64,000 bases of DNA, taken from the NCBI GenBank assembly GCA_007922195.1, contig ML681971.1, positions 3,670,700 to 3,734,699 of the forward strand. Direction: 5' to 3'. The position numbers and the translations under genes are program-made. The notes beneath the pieces are model-generated. The model made no database searches and had not been told where the DNA came from. It saw only the letters and a program-made list of their open reading frames with translations. Below, piece by piece: positions 11,036-23,032 of the stretch. Source of the DNA: Podocnemis expansa (Eukaryota > Chordata > Testudines > Podocnemididae). The first letter of the stretch is position 1; every line of letters starts with the position of its first letter.

Positions 11036-12747
11036 AAAATTGACTTCTGCTAAAGCCAGATTGTTACATTATTGTCCATTAGGTAGATTTTGTGCCTTCT
11101 TCTGAAACTGGCTACTGCCTAAAATGGGATGATGAATTAGCTGGATTACTGGTCTGATCTGGTATAGCAATTCTCATGTTCCTAAATGTTAACTAAATTA
11201 TGTAAAAAGTATACACAGATGCAGCAGTTTGGAGCTCTTTATAAATACTGTGTGTGTGATAACATAAGAATTCAATTAAATAAGAAGTAGAATTGTAGAT
11301 ATGTGGATTTTGGTTATCAAAATGGAATTTGGCCAGTTTTTTTCCTGAAAAAGTGTCACGGTAGCCTTAATAACTATTATAAGTAACCAGCATTTTCAAT
11401 TTAAATTTTATCTGAGATTTTATGTGGTTTAACTCTCACTTAGAGAAGAGAGTGCACCTGCTGAATTCCTAGTACAACCCAATAACCCACAATGCAGGAA
11501 GTGGGAAGAGAGAGAGAGGTGTCTCCTGTTGAAGTAATAATCACTTCTGATCAGTAAAGCCAGGCAAGTGTTGCTTTACAGGGCATGTCTTCTGAGGTGT
11601 TCACATCATTAGGTGTATAAAATCAAATCTATTCATATATAGAGAGTAAAGACAATTCAACTGCCTCTTTCTTAGTTGCTATTGAATGCATTTTTCTTTG
11701 GGATTGAGGGATCTTTCCCTCCACTGGGTTTCCCTCCTCTATCTCCCTTTTTTTAAATCTCTACCCTCAGTTTCTCTCTCTCTCCCCTTTTTAAAATCTT
11801 TCTTCCATTGTATATGTTGTATGTGTCCCCGAGCATTTTCTGCAGCAGCTATTGCTGAAAATTAATCTGGGATGATTCTGTCTATGACCACATCACTGCT
11901 GCCTTCTCCAAGGTAGCAGGATTTTAACAGTTCTTTTCTTGAGGGGAAGAAAAAATAATAGAAATGTATGGTGGTAATGACAGAACTCACTTTGTGGTGT
12001 TACATTTGTGTTATCTGACTTCTTGGTGACTCTCAGCAGCTAGTTTGGTTCAGGAATTGCTTTTCCATCTGTTGCTATGATATGTTGTTTGCTAGATAGT
12101 TCATACTTCCTTGTTTTCTGTATTCACTTCCTTTTAACTTGTGCTTGATTCCTGAGCAGCTGTTCTCATGCTGTGATGTGTGGACCACTGACTAGCAGTC
12201 TGAGGAAAGGTGGCTGGTAGCATGGTGTTGACTCTCTTCCTAGTTTGTAGCTGCTGATCTTCATTGAATGGCAGCTGAAATACATTAAATCCTTTCCTAT
12301 TTACTTGTCCATGTAAACAGTTGTAGAAGTTTGCCACCAGCAAGCTACAGCATTCAAGAATGAAGGAGGTTGTCTCATGGACCATCTCACTGTTAAGACC
12401 TGGTCTTCACTATGAAAAATGTCTTGAGAGCCCTGGTTCTAGGGAATTTCTGCTATTTTTAGCAAAAATCTATGTAATAAATAGAAATTGAGTAAAGAGG
12501 CCTACACTTGGTATTTGTCAGGTCATGTACAGCTCACATCATGCTTAATAACTCTCTTTCTGCTGTTTACTCTTTTTCTCTATTTTTATCTTCCTTACAT
12601 CCTCTTTCTGCCTCTCTAAATACTCTGAGTTCTGTCCTTGCCATTTTAACCCCATTGAGACGTTCATTCATCTGTGTCTGCTTCACAAATCCTGGGGAGG
12701 GGTGTCCCATGTCTAAACTATTCTTAAGAATTAAAAAAACTGTTCAT

Positions 12748-12920
12748 AGATTTTAAGGTCAGAGGGGGACCAGTATGATCATTTAGTCTGACCTCCTGCA
12801 CAATGCAGGCCACAGAACCTCACACCTACTCCTGTAATAGACACCTAACCTACAATTGAGTTACTGAAGTCCCCAAATCATGTTTTAAAGACAGTATAGA
12901 GAAAGCACCAGCAAGTGGCC
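12748..12920 (-). repeat. Interspersed repeat, reverse copy
   Basis: Reverse copy of the family seen at 841-1000 and 50027-50172. Blocks, read on the + strand: CATAGATTTTAAGGTCAG, TATGATCATTTAGTCTGACC, TCCTGCACAATGCAGGCCAC and CCCCAAATCATGTTTTAA. Confidence 0.6.
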
Positions 12921-14007
12921 TTCCTCCTCGCTACAGGGGAAGGCAGAAAAAATCTTTCACTTAAGGTCCAGGTGACATTTATTGAGCAATCTAATTTTGT
13001 TTACAATACATAGTGTTTCACATTCTTTTTCTGACACAGCCTTTTAAAGATCAATACATAACTTCCGTAAGTACAAAAGTTCATTTGTTTCATTGTGTAA
13101 GGATTTATCACTTACAGAATCTCAATACGTTGATGGGCAGGGTAAGCTTGGAGATAATAGACTGATTATTTTCCCCTTGCAGTAGTGTATTTTAGGCGAC
13201 ATTTAAACTTTTTTGAAGCTGCACAACAGTTTGGTACTAGAGTTTCGTGGTGGATGTCTAGTGCTGAGTATGCAGCAGTCTGTTTAATAGCTTGGAGATG
13301 CATAGCCAGTTTGTATGTAATATTAGCACATTTAGCTTATCAGTTTCCTAGATTAGTTGTACCATATGCTAAACATTGTACTTAATGTGCTGCTTATCTG
13401 AGGAGATTCATAGTCAACCATATTGGAGCATAAGAGAAGCTTTAATAATTTGATATAATGTTTTTTTCTTTAATCATATTTTAAGAAAATACCTAAATAT
13501 CTGTCTCAGCCTTAGACAAGCCAACTGGTATCACATTCTTAAGGCTCATATGCCCTCTGCTGCCCTTTTGGGCTACTTCATGGGCTTCATGAGTGGAATT
13601 CAAAGCTCCATGTTGAAAGTATTGTATAGTTCAAGTCAAATTGCCTTTTAGTATGAACAAACTGTGAAATATGTTTTAAAATAAAATTTTAGTTTGATAT
13701 ACTAGTATTGTTTCATCTGTAATATTAATCTTAATTCATGCGCTGCTAAAAATAAATAATGCCCTGTAAATGTTATATTGTACATGTAAATGTGTTATGT
13801 TTATTACAATATTTTTCATTCAAAATATGTAAGATTTGTATTTCCATTCTTTATTTCTAAAAGGATTTCCAGAAGGTTTTCTTCTGCCTTAAATTTACAT
13901 AAATATTTTCTCATTTGTTAATCAGGGTCGGTTGATTAGCTTAGTTCCTTCTGCTTTACAGTTTTTCTCTACAAATAACTTATTTATTTATTTTTGCTTA
14001 ATTTCAG

Positions 14008-14091
14008 GAAGGCTTTTCATTAATTGCCGCTCATAAATGGTTGAAGATAGTAAGGAGAGCAGATTGTTTGTTGTTTGGTTCAAAGTTGAAA
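14008..14091 (+). CDS. REC114: REC114 internal exon (PH-domain part)
   Basis: REC114 works in meiotic nuclei on chromosome axes. With MEI4 and IHO1 it licenses SPO11/TOPOVIBL to make the DNA breaks that start recombination. This 84-base exon has 28 codons in phase 0, is preceded by TTAATTTCAG and followed by GTAAGT. It encodes EGFSLIAAHKWLKIVRRADC and then LLFGSKLK. I recognise this as the middle of the N-terminal PH-like domain; vertebrate REC114 has the same EGFSLI, W-L-K-I-V and DCLLFG pattern. The frame joins directly to the exon at 46417. The upstream exon that would supply the start is not in view. Recognition is from family memory, with no alignment run. Confidence 0.85.
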
Positions 14092-14452
14092 GTAAGTTGT
14101 AATATTAACATTTTTTTGCTAGAAAAATCTGAGTGTTATGTCAGGACAGTATCTGTACTTCCATTGTTTTGTACTAATTTTGGTGAAATTTAACAGGAAA
14201 TTCAAAGGTACAGTGTATTTGCATACTTTAAGTGAAGATGAAGGAATTATTTTTTTCAAGTTGATTGACTTATGGTTTTGTTACTTGTATTTCTTTGCAA
14301 GTAGATGGAACCTAGAGACTTTTGGATTCATCATATGTCACCATGTATACATTTTTAAAATACATGTGATTATCTGATATAATTAAAAGTGCCCCAGATT
14401 GTCCTAGGCATCTAAACAGGATTTTCAGTAGAACACAGAACAGTTCCTAGAA

Positions 14453-14530
14453 CAGTGGTTCTCAGCCACTGTGTTGAGACACAGTACTGTGTCACTGACA
14501 CAGTAATTACTGTGACATTACATTAGTGTT
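14453..14530. mobile_element. Partial hAT-type terminus
   Basis: It starts CAGTGGTTCTCAGCC, like other hAT termini in the window, and continues with an imperfect tandem of ACACAGTACTGTGTCA. I find no matching right terminus or 8 bp duplication, so it is either truncated or too worn. Confidence 0.35.
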
Positions 14531-14569
14531 ACATTCTTGTGCCACCTGTTTGCACCATGAAGGGAAGGA

Positions 14570-15205
14570 CTCTAGGGCCACTCTCCAATCAGTGGGAATG
14601 TACACTCTGAAGGTTGTGAGGCATCCCTTTCGGCTGCAGACTCCAGCAGTAGGAGGGCCAGCAACAGCCCCCACTCCAGCATCAGTCCTTTAGCTATTGG
14701 AGTAGAGACAGGAGTAGTGTCAACAAGGGGAGCAGAGAACAGGTCTTCCAACAGTCCCCGCAACACAGCTTCAGCCATTGGTCCAACAATGAGAGACACA
14801 GGTTTTGACGGACGTTATGAGGGCATCAGTTCCAATTTGGGCCCTTTTCCACCACTGACATTCCAGGACAGCCTCTCCTGATTCCAGCATCAGTGGGCCA
14901 AAATCACCTTGGACCACTGGATGTTAGATACAGTCTCATGGCTTTGCCCTCCAGTTCAGATATAGACCCCCCCCCCAGCAAGAAACTGCTGCCTCACCAC
15001 ATCTTCTGGGACCAATCCCACAACTAATTACTGGCACAGGAAGGACTCACCCTTCTAAGGCTAGGGACAATAGAACAAGTTCCACGCAAGGAGAGAGACA
15101 GGGGCTTCTACTCCAAATGCTTCCTGAAACTGAAGGTAAATGGGGGCTTGAGACCTATTCTGGACCTATGCAGCCTAAACAAATTCTTGAGAAAGATAAG
15201 TTTTC
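14570..15205 (+). mobile_element. DIRS fragment (gag-pol junction and start of RT)
   Basis: The end of this segment translates as RLGTIEQVP, then RGFYSKCFLKLKVNGGLRPI, then LDLCSLNKFLRKISF. It aligns with the KGAVEWVP, GFYSLYFLISKAKGGLQPI and SDLRRLNRHLRKIRF text of copy A. The fragment stops exactly where the left terminus of the next DIRS (copy C, from 15206) begins. Copy C therefore appears to have inserted in the RT gene of this older one. The part to the right of that insertion is not found after copy C. Confidence 0.65.
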
Positions 15206-15558
15206 TCCTTCGAGAAGTGGCCCTGTAGATGTTCCACTGTGGCGTGTCCTCATGTCACAGTTCAGAGATCTTTGAAGCAGTGCTCATCGGGGCTGCATGC
15301 ATGATGTGGCAGTTTTGTGCCATGTCTTTGGCACCTTTCTGGAGCGCACAGGGCCACAACTGGCCCAGTTCCTTCTCATCCATGCATGGTTACAGTCAGA
15401 GAGAAGCTATTCTCCCGCTCATCAGAACTTGTTTCTCCCACTTCCTCAAACTGACCCTTGTAATTTTATTTTTCCACCTCTCTCCCTAATTTTACTTCAT
15501 TCCCTTTGTTTGCTCCTGTTTAAAAAAAAAAATAACCTTTATTTTTCCCCTCAGAATC

Positions 15559-15786
15559 ATGCTAAATTCTCCCGGATTTAAGTGTTGCAAGTCATGTTGC
15601 GATGCTATGCCCAGCTCAGATGGCCATGCCATCTACATAAAGTGCTTCGGTGAAGAGCACATATCACAAAAGTGGTGTTGCTTCAGGAATCTTGGCACCC
15701 AAGCCAGACAAGATAGAGACCTGCATCTCAAACTTATTCTAATGGAGAAGTCTCTCCGTCCCTTGTCCGATCCAGGACAGAGATAG
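15559..15786 (+). pseudogene. DIRS copy C gag, N-terminal remnant
   Basis: The remnant encodes a Cys/His cluster (GFKCCKSCCDAM, IKCFGEEHISQKWCC) followed by a basic block ending LKLILMEKSL. The spacing matches the zinc-cluster start of copy A gag. The frame stops at 15784. Later gag text resumes at 16640 with SSSSPDEAII and DDFKQFQELFKWVAEAMEIP, before the CR1 insertion at 17127. Confidence 0.6.
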
Positions 15787-17126
15787 TCCCTCGAAGAGAG
15801 ACCTTACTCTACCTCATTCATCGCATAAAAAGAAGAAATCACCACCTTGTTCTCTGAATAGTGCCCATACTAAAGAGGCTCACAATCCTTCACGTATGCT
15901 GGCTTCTGGGCTAGAAAAATGGCCCTGCTTTGTGAACTGAGACACAAACCTGCAATACCCAAACCATCAACAGTTAAAAACAACTAAAACTATTTGTCCT
16001 GAGGCTCTGCACTCTTCAGCACTGACACTGCTTGTGTGTGTCCTTCCTGGTCCCGCAACACCAACAAATGGAACCAATGGCACTGCCCTCATCGGCACCT
16101 ACACCACAGCACTGACCTCAGGTGATATGGAACCAGCAGCACCAACTCAAGAGACCAAGCACTTGGAGCTGTGTAAATCAACAGAGAAAAAGAAAACAAA
16201 ACAGTTCTGAGGACATTCAAGATCAACCTGTCGGTTCTCCAATATTCGGCAAGGACTTAATCTCTCCACAGCCAGTCACCACATGAAGGAAGCCCTTCTC
16301 CAATGCCTTTCTCCAGCAAGGACAAAGTGGAAGTGGAAGAAACCACTTTCTCCTCATCTGCCTGATCTCCTGATAGATCAAGCACCAGAGGCTGACCATA
16401 CCAGAATATGCCACCTTACACTCATATGGCCCACCATTATATGGCCCTCATACATCCTCTCTTCCACCTTAGCACAGATGGGAACCCTGCTTACTATACT
16501 CTGACCAACATAGCTGACCTACCTCCAGAACCCACAGACCAGACCAACTTGCTCCAAAGCCAATGCAGCCCCATATATCTGAGAACATCAAAGAGGAGGA
16601 CCCCCCTGACACCTTCACCTTCTCCTCCTCCTCACAGTTCTTCATCCTCTCCTGATGAGGCAATCATTGCCACCCCCACCACCACAGCAGATGATTTCAA
16701 ACAGTTTCAAGAATTGTTCAAGTGGGTTGCAGAGGCTATGGAAATACCTATGCAAGAGGTGGCTGAATCACTGCACAAACTGCTCAGAATATTACAGATG
16801 TCTATCAAAATTGCGCTACTCATCAATGAAGCATTGTTGAAACCCACTGAAAATATATGGCGGACATCAGCCACTCTTCCACCAAAGTCAAGGAGGGCAG
16901 ACAAAAAATATTACATCCCAGCAAAGAACTCAGAATATCTTCACCCACCCCCTCCCAACTCAGGAGGTAGAAGCGGCCAGTCATAGAGGCAAACTACTAT
17001 ATAATAAATCAACCCAAAACAAGGACGAGGATAAAAAGATGGACCTCCTGGTGGAAAGGTCTATACCTCATCAACTTTTCAACTGCATATCACCAAGTAT
17101 TCTGCATTACTAGTTAATTATGATCA

Positions 17127-18332
17127 TAGAATTATAGGGTTGGAAGGGACCTCATAGGTCATCTAGTCCAACCCCCTGCCAGAGGCAGGACCACTCCCAC
17201 TAAACCATCCCAGTCATGGTTTTGTCCAGCCGGGCCTTAAACACCTCCAAAGATGGAGACTCCACCACCTCCCTTGGGAGCTCATTCCAAGGCTTCACCA
17301 CTCTCCTAGTAAAAAAAGTTTTTTCTAATATCCAGCCTCGACCTCCCTAACGGCAACTTGAGACCATTGCTCCTCGTTCTGTCCTCTGTTATTACCGAGA
17401 ACAGTTGAGCTCCATTTTCCTTGGAGCATCCCTTCAAGTAGTTGAAGGTTGCTATCAAATCCCCCCTCAATCTTCTCTTCTGCAGACTAAATAAGCCTAA
17501 TGCTTTCAGTCTTTCCTCATAGGGCTTGTGCTCCAGCCCTTTAATCATTTTGGTTGCCCTCTTCTGAGCTCTCTCTAGCATGTCCCTGTCCTTTTTGTAG
17601 TGGGGAGCCCAAAACTGAACACAGTATTCTAGATGTGGCCTCACCAGTGCAGAATAGAGGGGAATGATCACATCCCTTGATCTGCTGGTAACACTTCTTT
17701 TGATGCAGCCCAGTATGCCATTGGCCTTTTTGGCAGCAAGAGCACACTGCTGACTCATATCTAGCTTCTCATCCACCATGACCCCCAGGTCCTTTTCTAC
17801 ACTGCTGCTACTTAGCTGAATGTTTCCCAGCCTGTAGCGGTGCATGGGGTTTTTTCGTCCCACATGCAGGATTTTACACTTGTCCTTATTGAAGCTCATA
17901 AGATTTCTACTGGCCCACTGTTCCAATTTATCTAGGTCTCCCTGAATCCTGTCCTTGCCCTCCAACGTGTCTACTGGTCCCCCCAGCTTGGTGTCATCTG
18001 CAAACTTACTGAGAATGCAGTCTATTCCATCATGCAGATCACTGATGAAAATGTTGAACAGAACTGGCCCCAGGACCTTCCCCTGGGGCACACCACTCGT
18101 TACTGGTTGCCAGCTAGACATGGAACCATTGATTCCTACACGCTGAAACTGTTGATCTAGCCAGTTTTCTATCCACCTTATAGTCCACCTATCCAACCCA
18201 TACTTCCTTAATTTGCCAATGAGAATGCTGTGGGAAACTGTATCAAAAGCTTTGCTAAAATCAAGGTATATGACATCAACGGTTCTTCCTGCATCCAGAA
18301 AACCAGTCATCTGATCATAAAAACCAGTCATC
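17127..18332 (-). mobile_element. CR1 LINE, 5'-truncated, with a long RT frame
   Basis: On the - strand a 341-residue frame (18331 down to 17306) covers the back two thirds of CR1 reverse transcriptase. It shows [13 protein letters not shown] (motif A), [17 protein letters not shown] (motif B), FADDTKL (catalytic motif C) and the CR1 signature [20 protein letters not shown]. Family knowledge: RT copies the element RNA at a nicked target. The frame breaks at a T run near 17320, and the rest of the C-terminus continues in another frame to about 17213. The left edge (AGAATTATAGGGTTGG on +) is the usual CR1 3' tail. TGATCA flanks both sides (17121-17126, 18333-18338). It lies in the gag gene of DIRS copy C and is the least decayed CR1 here. 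Confidence 0.9.
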
Positions 18333-19179
18333 TGATCACAAGAACTATTTAAAATTAGCTGATTTTATTGATCATGCACCAGATAACCAAAAACAACAGT
18401 TTTACATTCATTCATCAAGGCCAATTAATATATTAAAAAAAGCCTTACAAGCAGTTCTGGACGTAGCTGACACTGTTTCCCAGACCATCGCCATGGGAGT
18501 GGTTATGTGTCATTCTTCATGGCTCCATTCCACAGCCGTCCAAAGCAGCTCCAAGCGACTATTGAAGATTTCCCCTTTGACATGAGGCTTTCAGACAAGA
18601 CCAATGAGACTATGCACAGATCGAAAGGCTCACGAGCCACATTATGATCATTTGGTACATATGCTCCTGCCACGAGAAGAAGGTCATATCGATACCAGCC
18701 ATACAACTTATGGTACCAACATCGATACCCATACAGACCCAACAACAAAAGACAAGACCAGATAAGGGGCAGACAGCAACAACAACATTGTAGACAACTG
18801 AAGAACCAATCTTCATCCTCACAAGCCCCACCCCCCAGATCACAGTTTTGAAAATTGTGGTTGAGGGCTTGCACAAGCACCATACTCTGACATACCTGAA
18901 CAGATGATGCCCCTTTTACAGTCTGTGGTTGTGAATTACTTCAGACAAATGGGTCTGAGAGATTATCAGTACTGACACTATACCATGCCCTTTGTGCTGA
19001 AATGTACCTCCCAATACTCTCTTCCTGTTCTTCTTCAGGGACACAACTCATGTATGGCTCATCCATCGAGAGGCCCTACACCTTCTACACACAGGGGCCA
19101 GAGAATGTGTCCCAGATCAACACAAAGGGAAAGGGTTTTACTACCCATACTTCCTAACATACTAAAAATCAGGAGGACG

Positions 19180-20240
19180 GAAACCCATTTTGGACCGCGG
19201 GAAGCTAAACAAATGTATAGGACCACAAAAGTTCAGGATGGTCACTCTTTCAACTATCATTCCTGCGCTGGAAATTGGAGACTGGTATGCAGCCCTCAAC
19301 CTGCAAGATGACTATTTTCATATCTCTGTTTACCCAGTACATAGGAGATTCCTGAGATTTAAAATTGTACATGACCACTTTCAGTCCATGGTACTACGTT
19401 TGGCCTCTCCACTGCCCCAAGAGTCTTCTCAAAGGTATTGTCTGTTGTTGCTGCACATCTGTGAAAACATGGCATCACAGTTTTTTTGTACCTAGACAAC
19501 TGCTTAATAAAAGCAAACTCCCAGTGTCAAGCCAAGGAACATCTGAATATCTCCATGTCTCTGTTCCAAAAACTGGTTCTCTTCATAAACAGAACCAAAT
19601 AGACTCTTTTTCCTACACAAGCCATAGACTTTATAGGAGCATACCTGGACACTCATATTGGAACAGCCTTCCTGCCATAGCGGAGGTTCAAGATGATCAC
19701 ACACCTGGTACATTTAATACGGAGATCACTAACTGCAAATGCGTTGACGTGCCTTCAACTGCTTGGGCATGTGGCAGTGACTACATTTGTTGTTCCAACA
19801 TTCAAGACGCCATATGCAACCCTTACAGCTCTGGCTAGCAATGGTCTACAAACCAACAAACACCCTGTCCTCAAAACGGTGTCACTTCCAATCAGAGGAT
19901 TCACTAGTATGGTGGTCTCTATCCAAAAACCTGCTATTGCATGTGCCCTTTCTAACAGAGTCACCCAGTTATGATATTAATGGATGCCTTCCTCACGGGA
20001 TGGAGCTCACATCTCAGATGCCTCATAGCACAGGGCAAACGGAAGAGGCAAGAATCATCTCTTCATATAAATATTCTAGAGCTTCATGCAGCGCAAAACA
20101 CCTTCATGCACTTCCGAGCTCACATAACTCAAAAACATGTAAAGATCATGACAGACAACATCCTTGCATGTTTTATATAAACCGGCAGGGAGGAGCAGGA
20201 TCCAACTCCCTTTGCATGGAAGCCATGAAACTCTAGAACT
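19180..20240 (+). pseudogene. DIRS copy C RT and RNase H remnant
   Basis: RT motif A is recognisable as WYAALNLQDDYFHI, although the first catalytic D has become N. The YxDD box cannot be read in one frame (19480-19500 gives a VPRQL-like wreck). RNase H text resumes at 19971 (ILMDAFLTGWSSHL) and 20040-20235 (LHINILELHAAQ, then TDNILACFI and NRQGGAGS). Several frameshifts separate these parts. It is non-functional. Confidence 0.65.
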
Positions 20241-20710
20241 GGCACATAAGTCATGACGTAATGATTTCCCCAGCCTATCTTCCAGAAAGTCACAAAACTC
20301 TAACCAACCACCTCAGCAGATCCTTTCTGCAACAACAGGAATGGGAAATTCATCCTTCATTCCTTACTTCTGTATTCAAATGGTGGAGTTTCCAGATGAT
20401 AGACCCTTTTGCTATCTCCGGAAACAGTAAATGCCTACTATTCTGTTCATGTGCCAGCACAGGACAAAACGCTTTAGAGGATGCCTTCCTGATTCCTTGG
20501 AACAGGAACCTATACTATGCTTTTCCCCCAATACCACTAATACAAAGAACACTGGATCTAGCCCCAGGTCCACAGGTGGCAGGAGCCTAATATGGACGGT
20601 GGGGTTGGATATTTGGAACTGCCTTCTGCTTGTGGGTAGCAGAAAACCCTCCACCCAGTCAACATACAAGGTAAAGTGGGAATGTTGCACTTCATGGGCA
20701 ATGACTAAAG

Positions 20711-21612
20711 GTGTCCCCCGCAGAAAGTGCACCTATCCAAAGTATATTGGATTACCTTCTCCACCTAAATGGAGAGGAACTGGCCATGGTCTCCCTCAGG
20801 GTCCACCTGGTGACAATATCTGCCTTCCATGAATCCTTCCAAGGGGTTATCCCCTTTCCCCATCCCGTGACCTTGAGATTTCTCAAGGGGATGGAATGAC
20901 TCTACTGACAGATCCATGATCCAGTTCCACAGTGAGACCTGAACCAGGTACTCAGGGAGCTAACGGCCTCCCCATTTGAACTCATGGACTTGTGTTCCTT
21001 GTTAGTCTCGTCATGGAAGGTGGTATTTCTAGTAATCCCATTGGCTAGGAGGGTATCCAAGCTGTGGGTCCTGTCCTCAGAGCCACCCTACATGGTGTTC
21101 CATAAGGACAAGGTGCAGCTCAGACCATACCCAGCATTCCTACCAAAGGCGGTCTCATCCTTCTATATGAATCAGGACATCTTCCCTATGTTGTTTCCCA
21201 AGGCATATACAAGAGAATCAAAGAAGGTGGCATACTTTGAATGTTAGAAGGATGCTTGTCACTTAGATCAAAAGGATGAGGCCCTTCTAGAAGTCAATTC
21301 AGCTCTTTATCACAGTTGCTGAATAAATGAGAGGTCAAGCAGTGATGTCACAATGCTTCTCATTGTGGATAACAAGCTGCATCAAAGACTGCTGCCACCA
21401 TGCTAAAGTACCCCTACCAGCTTGCTTAGGGCACATTTAGCCAGAGCCCAAGCATCAGCAGCAGCCTTCCTGGTGCAAGTACCCATACAGGAGATCTGCA
21501 GAGCAGCAGCCTGGTCATGGGTGCATACCTTCACCTCACACTGTGCCATCATCCAGCAGACAAGAGATGATGCAGCCTCTGGCAGGACCATGCTGCTGGC
21601 AGGAAACTTGTA
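20711..21612 (+). pseudogene. DIRS copy C tyrosine recombinase remnant
   Basis: Recombinase blocks appear in order: IQSILDYLLHLNGEELAMVS, VIPLARRVSKLWVLSSEPPY (the first catalytic R region), a KDKVQLRPYPAFLPKAVSSF block, then RAQASAAAFLVQVPIQEICR with HTFTSHCAII at the end. In copy A that last block reads HTFAQHYAIT, so the nucleophile Y is C here. Stops at 20898 and 21245 and a frameshift break the gene. Confidence 0.65.
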
Positions 21613-21674
21613 ACTTCTCTCACCATCCTACATAGTGCTTGTAAGTCACCTACATTAGAATGGATATGAGCAGT

Positions 21675-22459
21675 CAGTGGCGTTGCTAGCGCTGGGCACC
21701 CGGGGCACGTGCCCCGGGTCCCAACGCTGGTGCCCTGGTTCTCCGGCCCAATCCCTGGCGGTCTGCGGCCATGGCGGCCGCGTCTCCGGCCAGGGATCCG
21801 GGGCCTATCTGGCCGCCCGGCAGGCCCCGCCCCCTGGTCCGGGATAGGGGCAGGGGGTGGCTACGCCGTTGCCGCCAGCTAGGCCGCGCTGCGGTGCAGC
21901 GTGGCTCAGCCTCGCCTGGCCCGGCGTGGCTGGAAGCGGCCGCTGGAGGCCGGGCCCGCGGCCGAAACCCTGGATCCCCGGCCGGGGACGGGGCTGCCGC
22001 GGCCGCAGCCAGGCCCCGGATCCCCAGCGGGGGATGGGGCCGCTGCAACCGTAGGCTGCTGGCCAGGTCCTGAATCCCCGGCCGGGGATGGGGTCGCTGC
22101 AGCCACCGGCGGCCAGGCCAGGGATCCGGGACCCGGCCGGCAGCCCGCAGCTGCAGCGGCCCTGTCCTCCACTGGGGATCCGGGGCCTGGCTGTGGCCGT
22201 GACAGCCCTGTCCTCGGCAGGGGATCCAAGGCTGCGGCCGCAGGCCCAGCCTCCAGCGGCCGCTTCCAGCCGCGCCGGGCCAGACTAGGCTGAGCCGTGC
22301 TGCACCGCAGCGCGGCCTATCTGGTGGCGGCGGCGCAGCCTCCCCCTGGCCCTATCCCAGGCCAGGGGGTGTGGCCTTTTGGCTGGGGGCAGGGCCTGCC
22401 CTCTGGGGGCGGGGCTGGGCCCGTGCCCCAGGTCTTTCCCTGCCCCAGCGATGCCCCTG
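21675..22459. mobile_element. Very GC- and CpG-rich hAT-type element, 785 bp
   Basis: The termini are CAGTGGCGTTGCTAGCG at the left and AGCGATGCCCCTG at the right, an imperfect inverted pair that extends into a shared GGGGCACG block. Flanking 8-mers TGAGCAGT (21667-21674) and TGAGCAGC (22460-22467) differ at one base. The interior is dominated by CGGCC and CCCCGG words with an internal repeat of about 60 bp (GGATCCGGGGCC variants). The long open frames on both strands are low-stop artefacts. It sits in the internal complementary region of DIRS copy C. Confidence 0.85.
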
Positions 22460-22500
22460 TGAGCAGCACTTGAACAAGAACAGAGGGTTACTTACCTGTA

Positions 22501-23032
22501 AACAAAAAAAGCAAGGAGTTTTGTGGCACTTAAAGACTAACAGATTTATTGCATGAGCTTTTGTGAGAGAATATCCGACTTCATCAGAGGCTTTGAAGAG
22601 GGAGAACTTACAGAATTGGATGAAAATAAATGCAGGGGAGTGTAAGACATGGGATCAGGTCATACTGCAACAGCAAATCAGAGCATTTGCAAAGATTCAA
22701 ACTTTAGGAAACAGCATACAGAGGGAGGGTGAAGTCAAATTACCTTTTATAATGTGAAAAGAATCCATAGTCACGATTCAGCCCTGCTTTCTACACAATT
22801 TAATTTGCATATCAAGTCGATTTTGGCTGTTTCTCTTTGAAGTCTTGATGTCCAATTGATTTTCTTGACAACCATCGTTAATAAGTCATCAATGGAGTGA
22901 TTAGGAAGATGGAAGTACTCAGCAACTGGGGGTTTTTTTTTTTTTGTTATGATTGCAGATATCAGTTTTATGAGCCTTAAGTCTTCTGTGTTGTTCACAT
23001 ACATTCCATACACTCCCTCCAACCACACTTAT
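22501..23032 (-). mobile_element. Penelope-like element, GIY-YIG-type C-terminus and 3' tail
   Basis: Read on the - strand, 23028-22771 encodes VNNTEDLRLIKLISAIITK, PVAEYFHLPNHSIDDL and then SRLQRETAKIDLICKLN. I recognise the C-terminal region of Penelope-like proteins, where H-F-x-L-P-x-H-S and an R-R-E block lie in the endonuclease part that nicks the target. The 3' tail follows (22740-22501): ATCAGAGGCTTTG, GAGCTTTTGTGAGAG and CACTTAAAGACTAACAG on the + strand. It lies inside the right portion of DIRS copy C, so it came later. The RT and upstream parts are missing. Confidence 0.75.

Larger units (their letters stand above)
10181..14007. other. Intronic DNA upstream of the first REC114 exon seen
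   Basis: The stretch is AT-rich with no convincing exon. It contains a 60 bp Penelope tail (10973-11035) and one interspersed repeat (12748-12920). An upstream REC114 exon must exist, because the exon at 14008 starts inside the PH domain. I found no candidate here and infer that it lies upstream of the window. Confidence 0.5.

Noticed and set aside
18503..18883. 126-codon - strand frame with hydrophobic Cys-rich text
   Set aside because: It is antisense to DIRS copy C gag remnant; no family match and no splice support.
21771..22293. Overlapping GC-rich frames of 100-130 codons on both strands
   Set aside because: They lie inside a CpG-rich hAT element made of repeats; stop codons are rare there by composition. 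No transposase motif.
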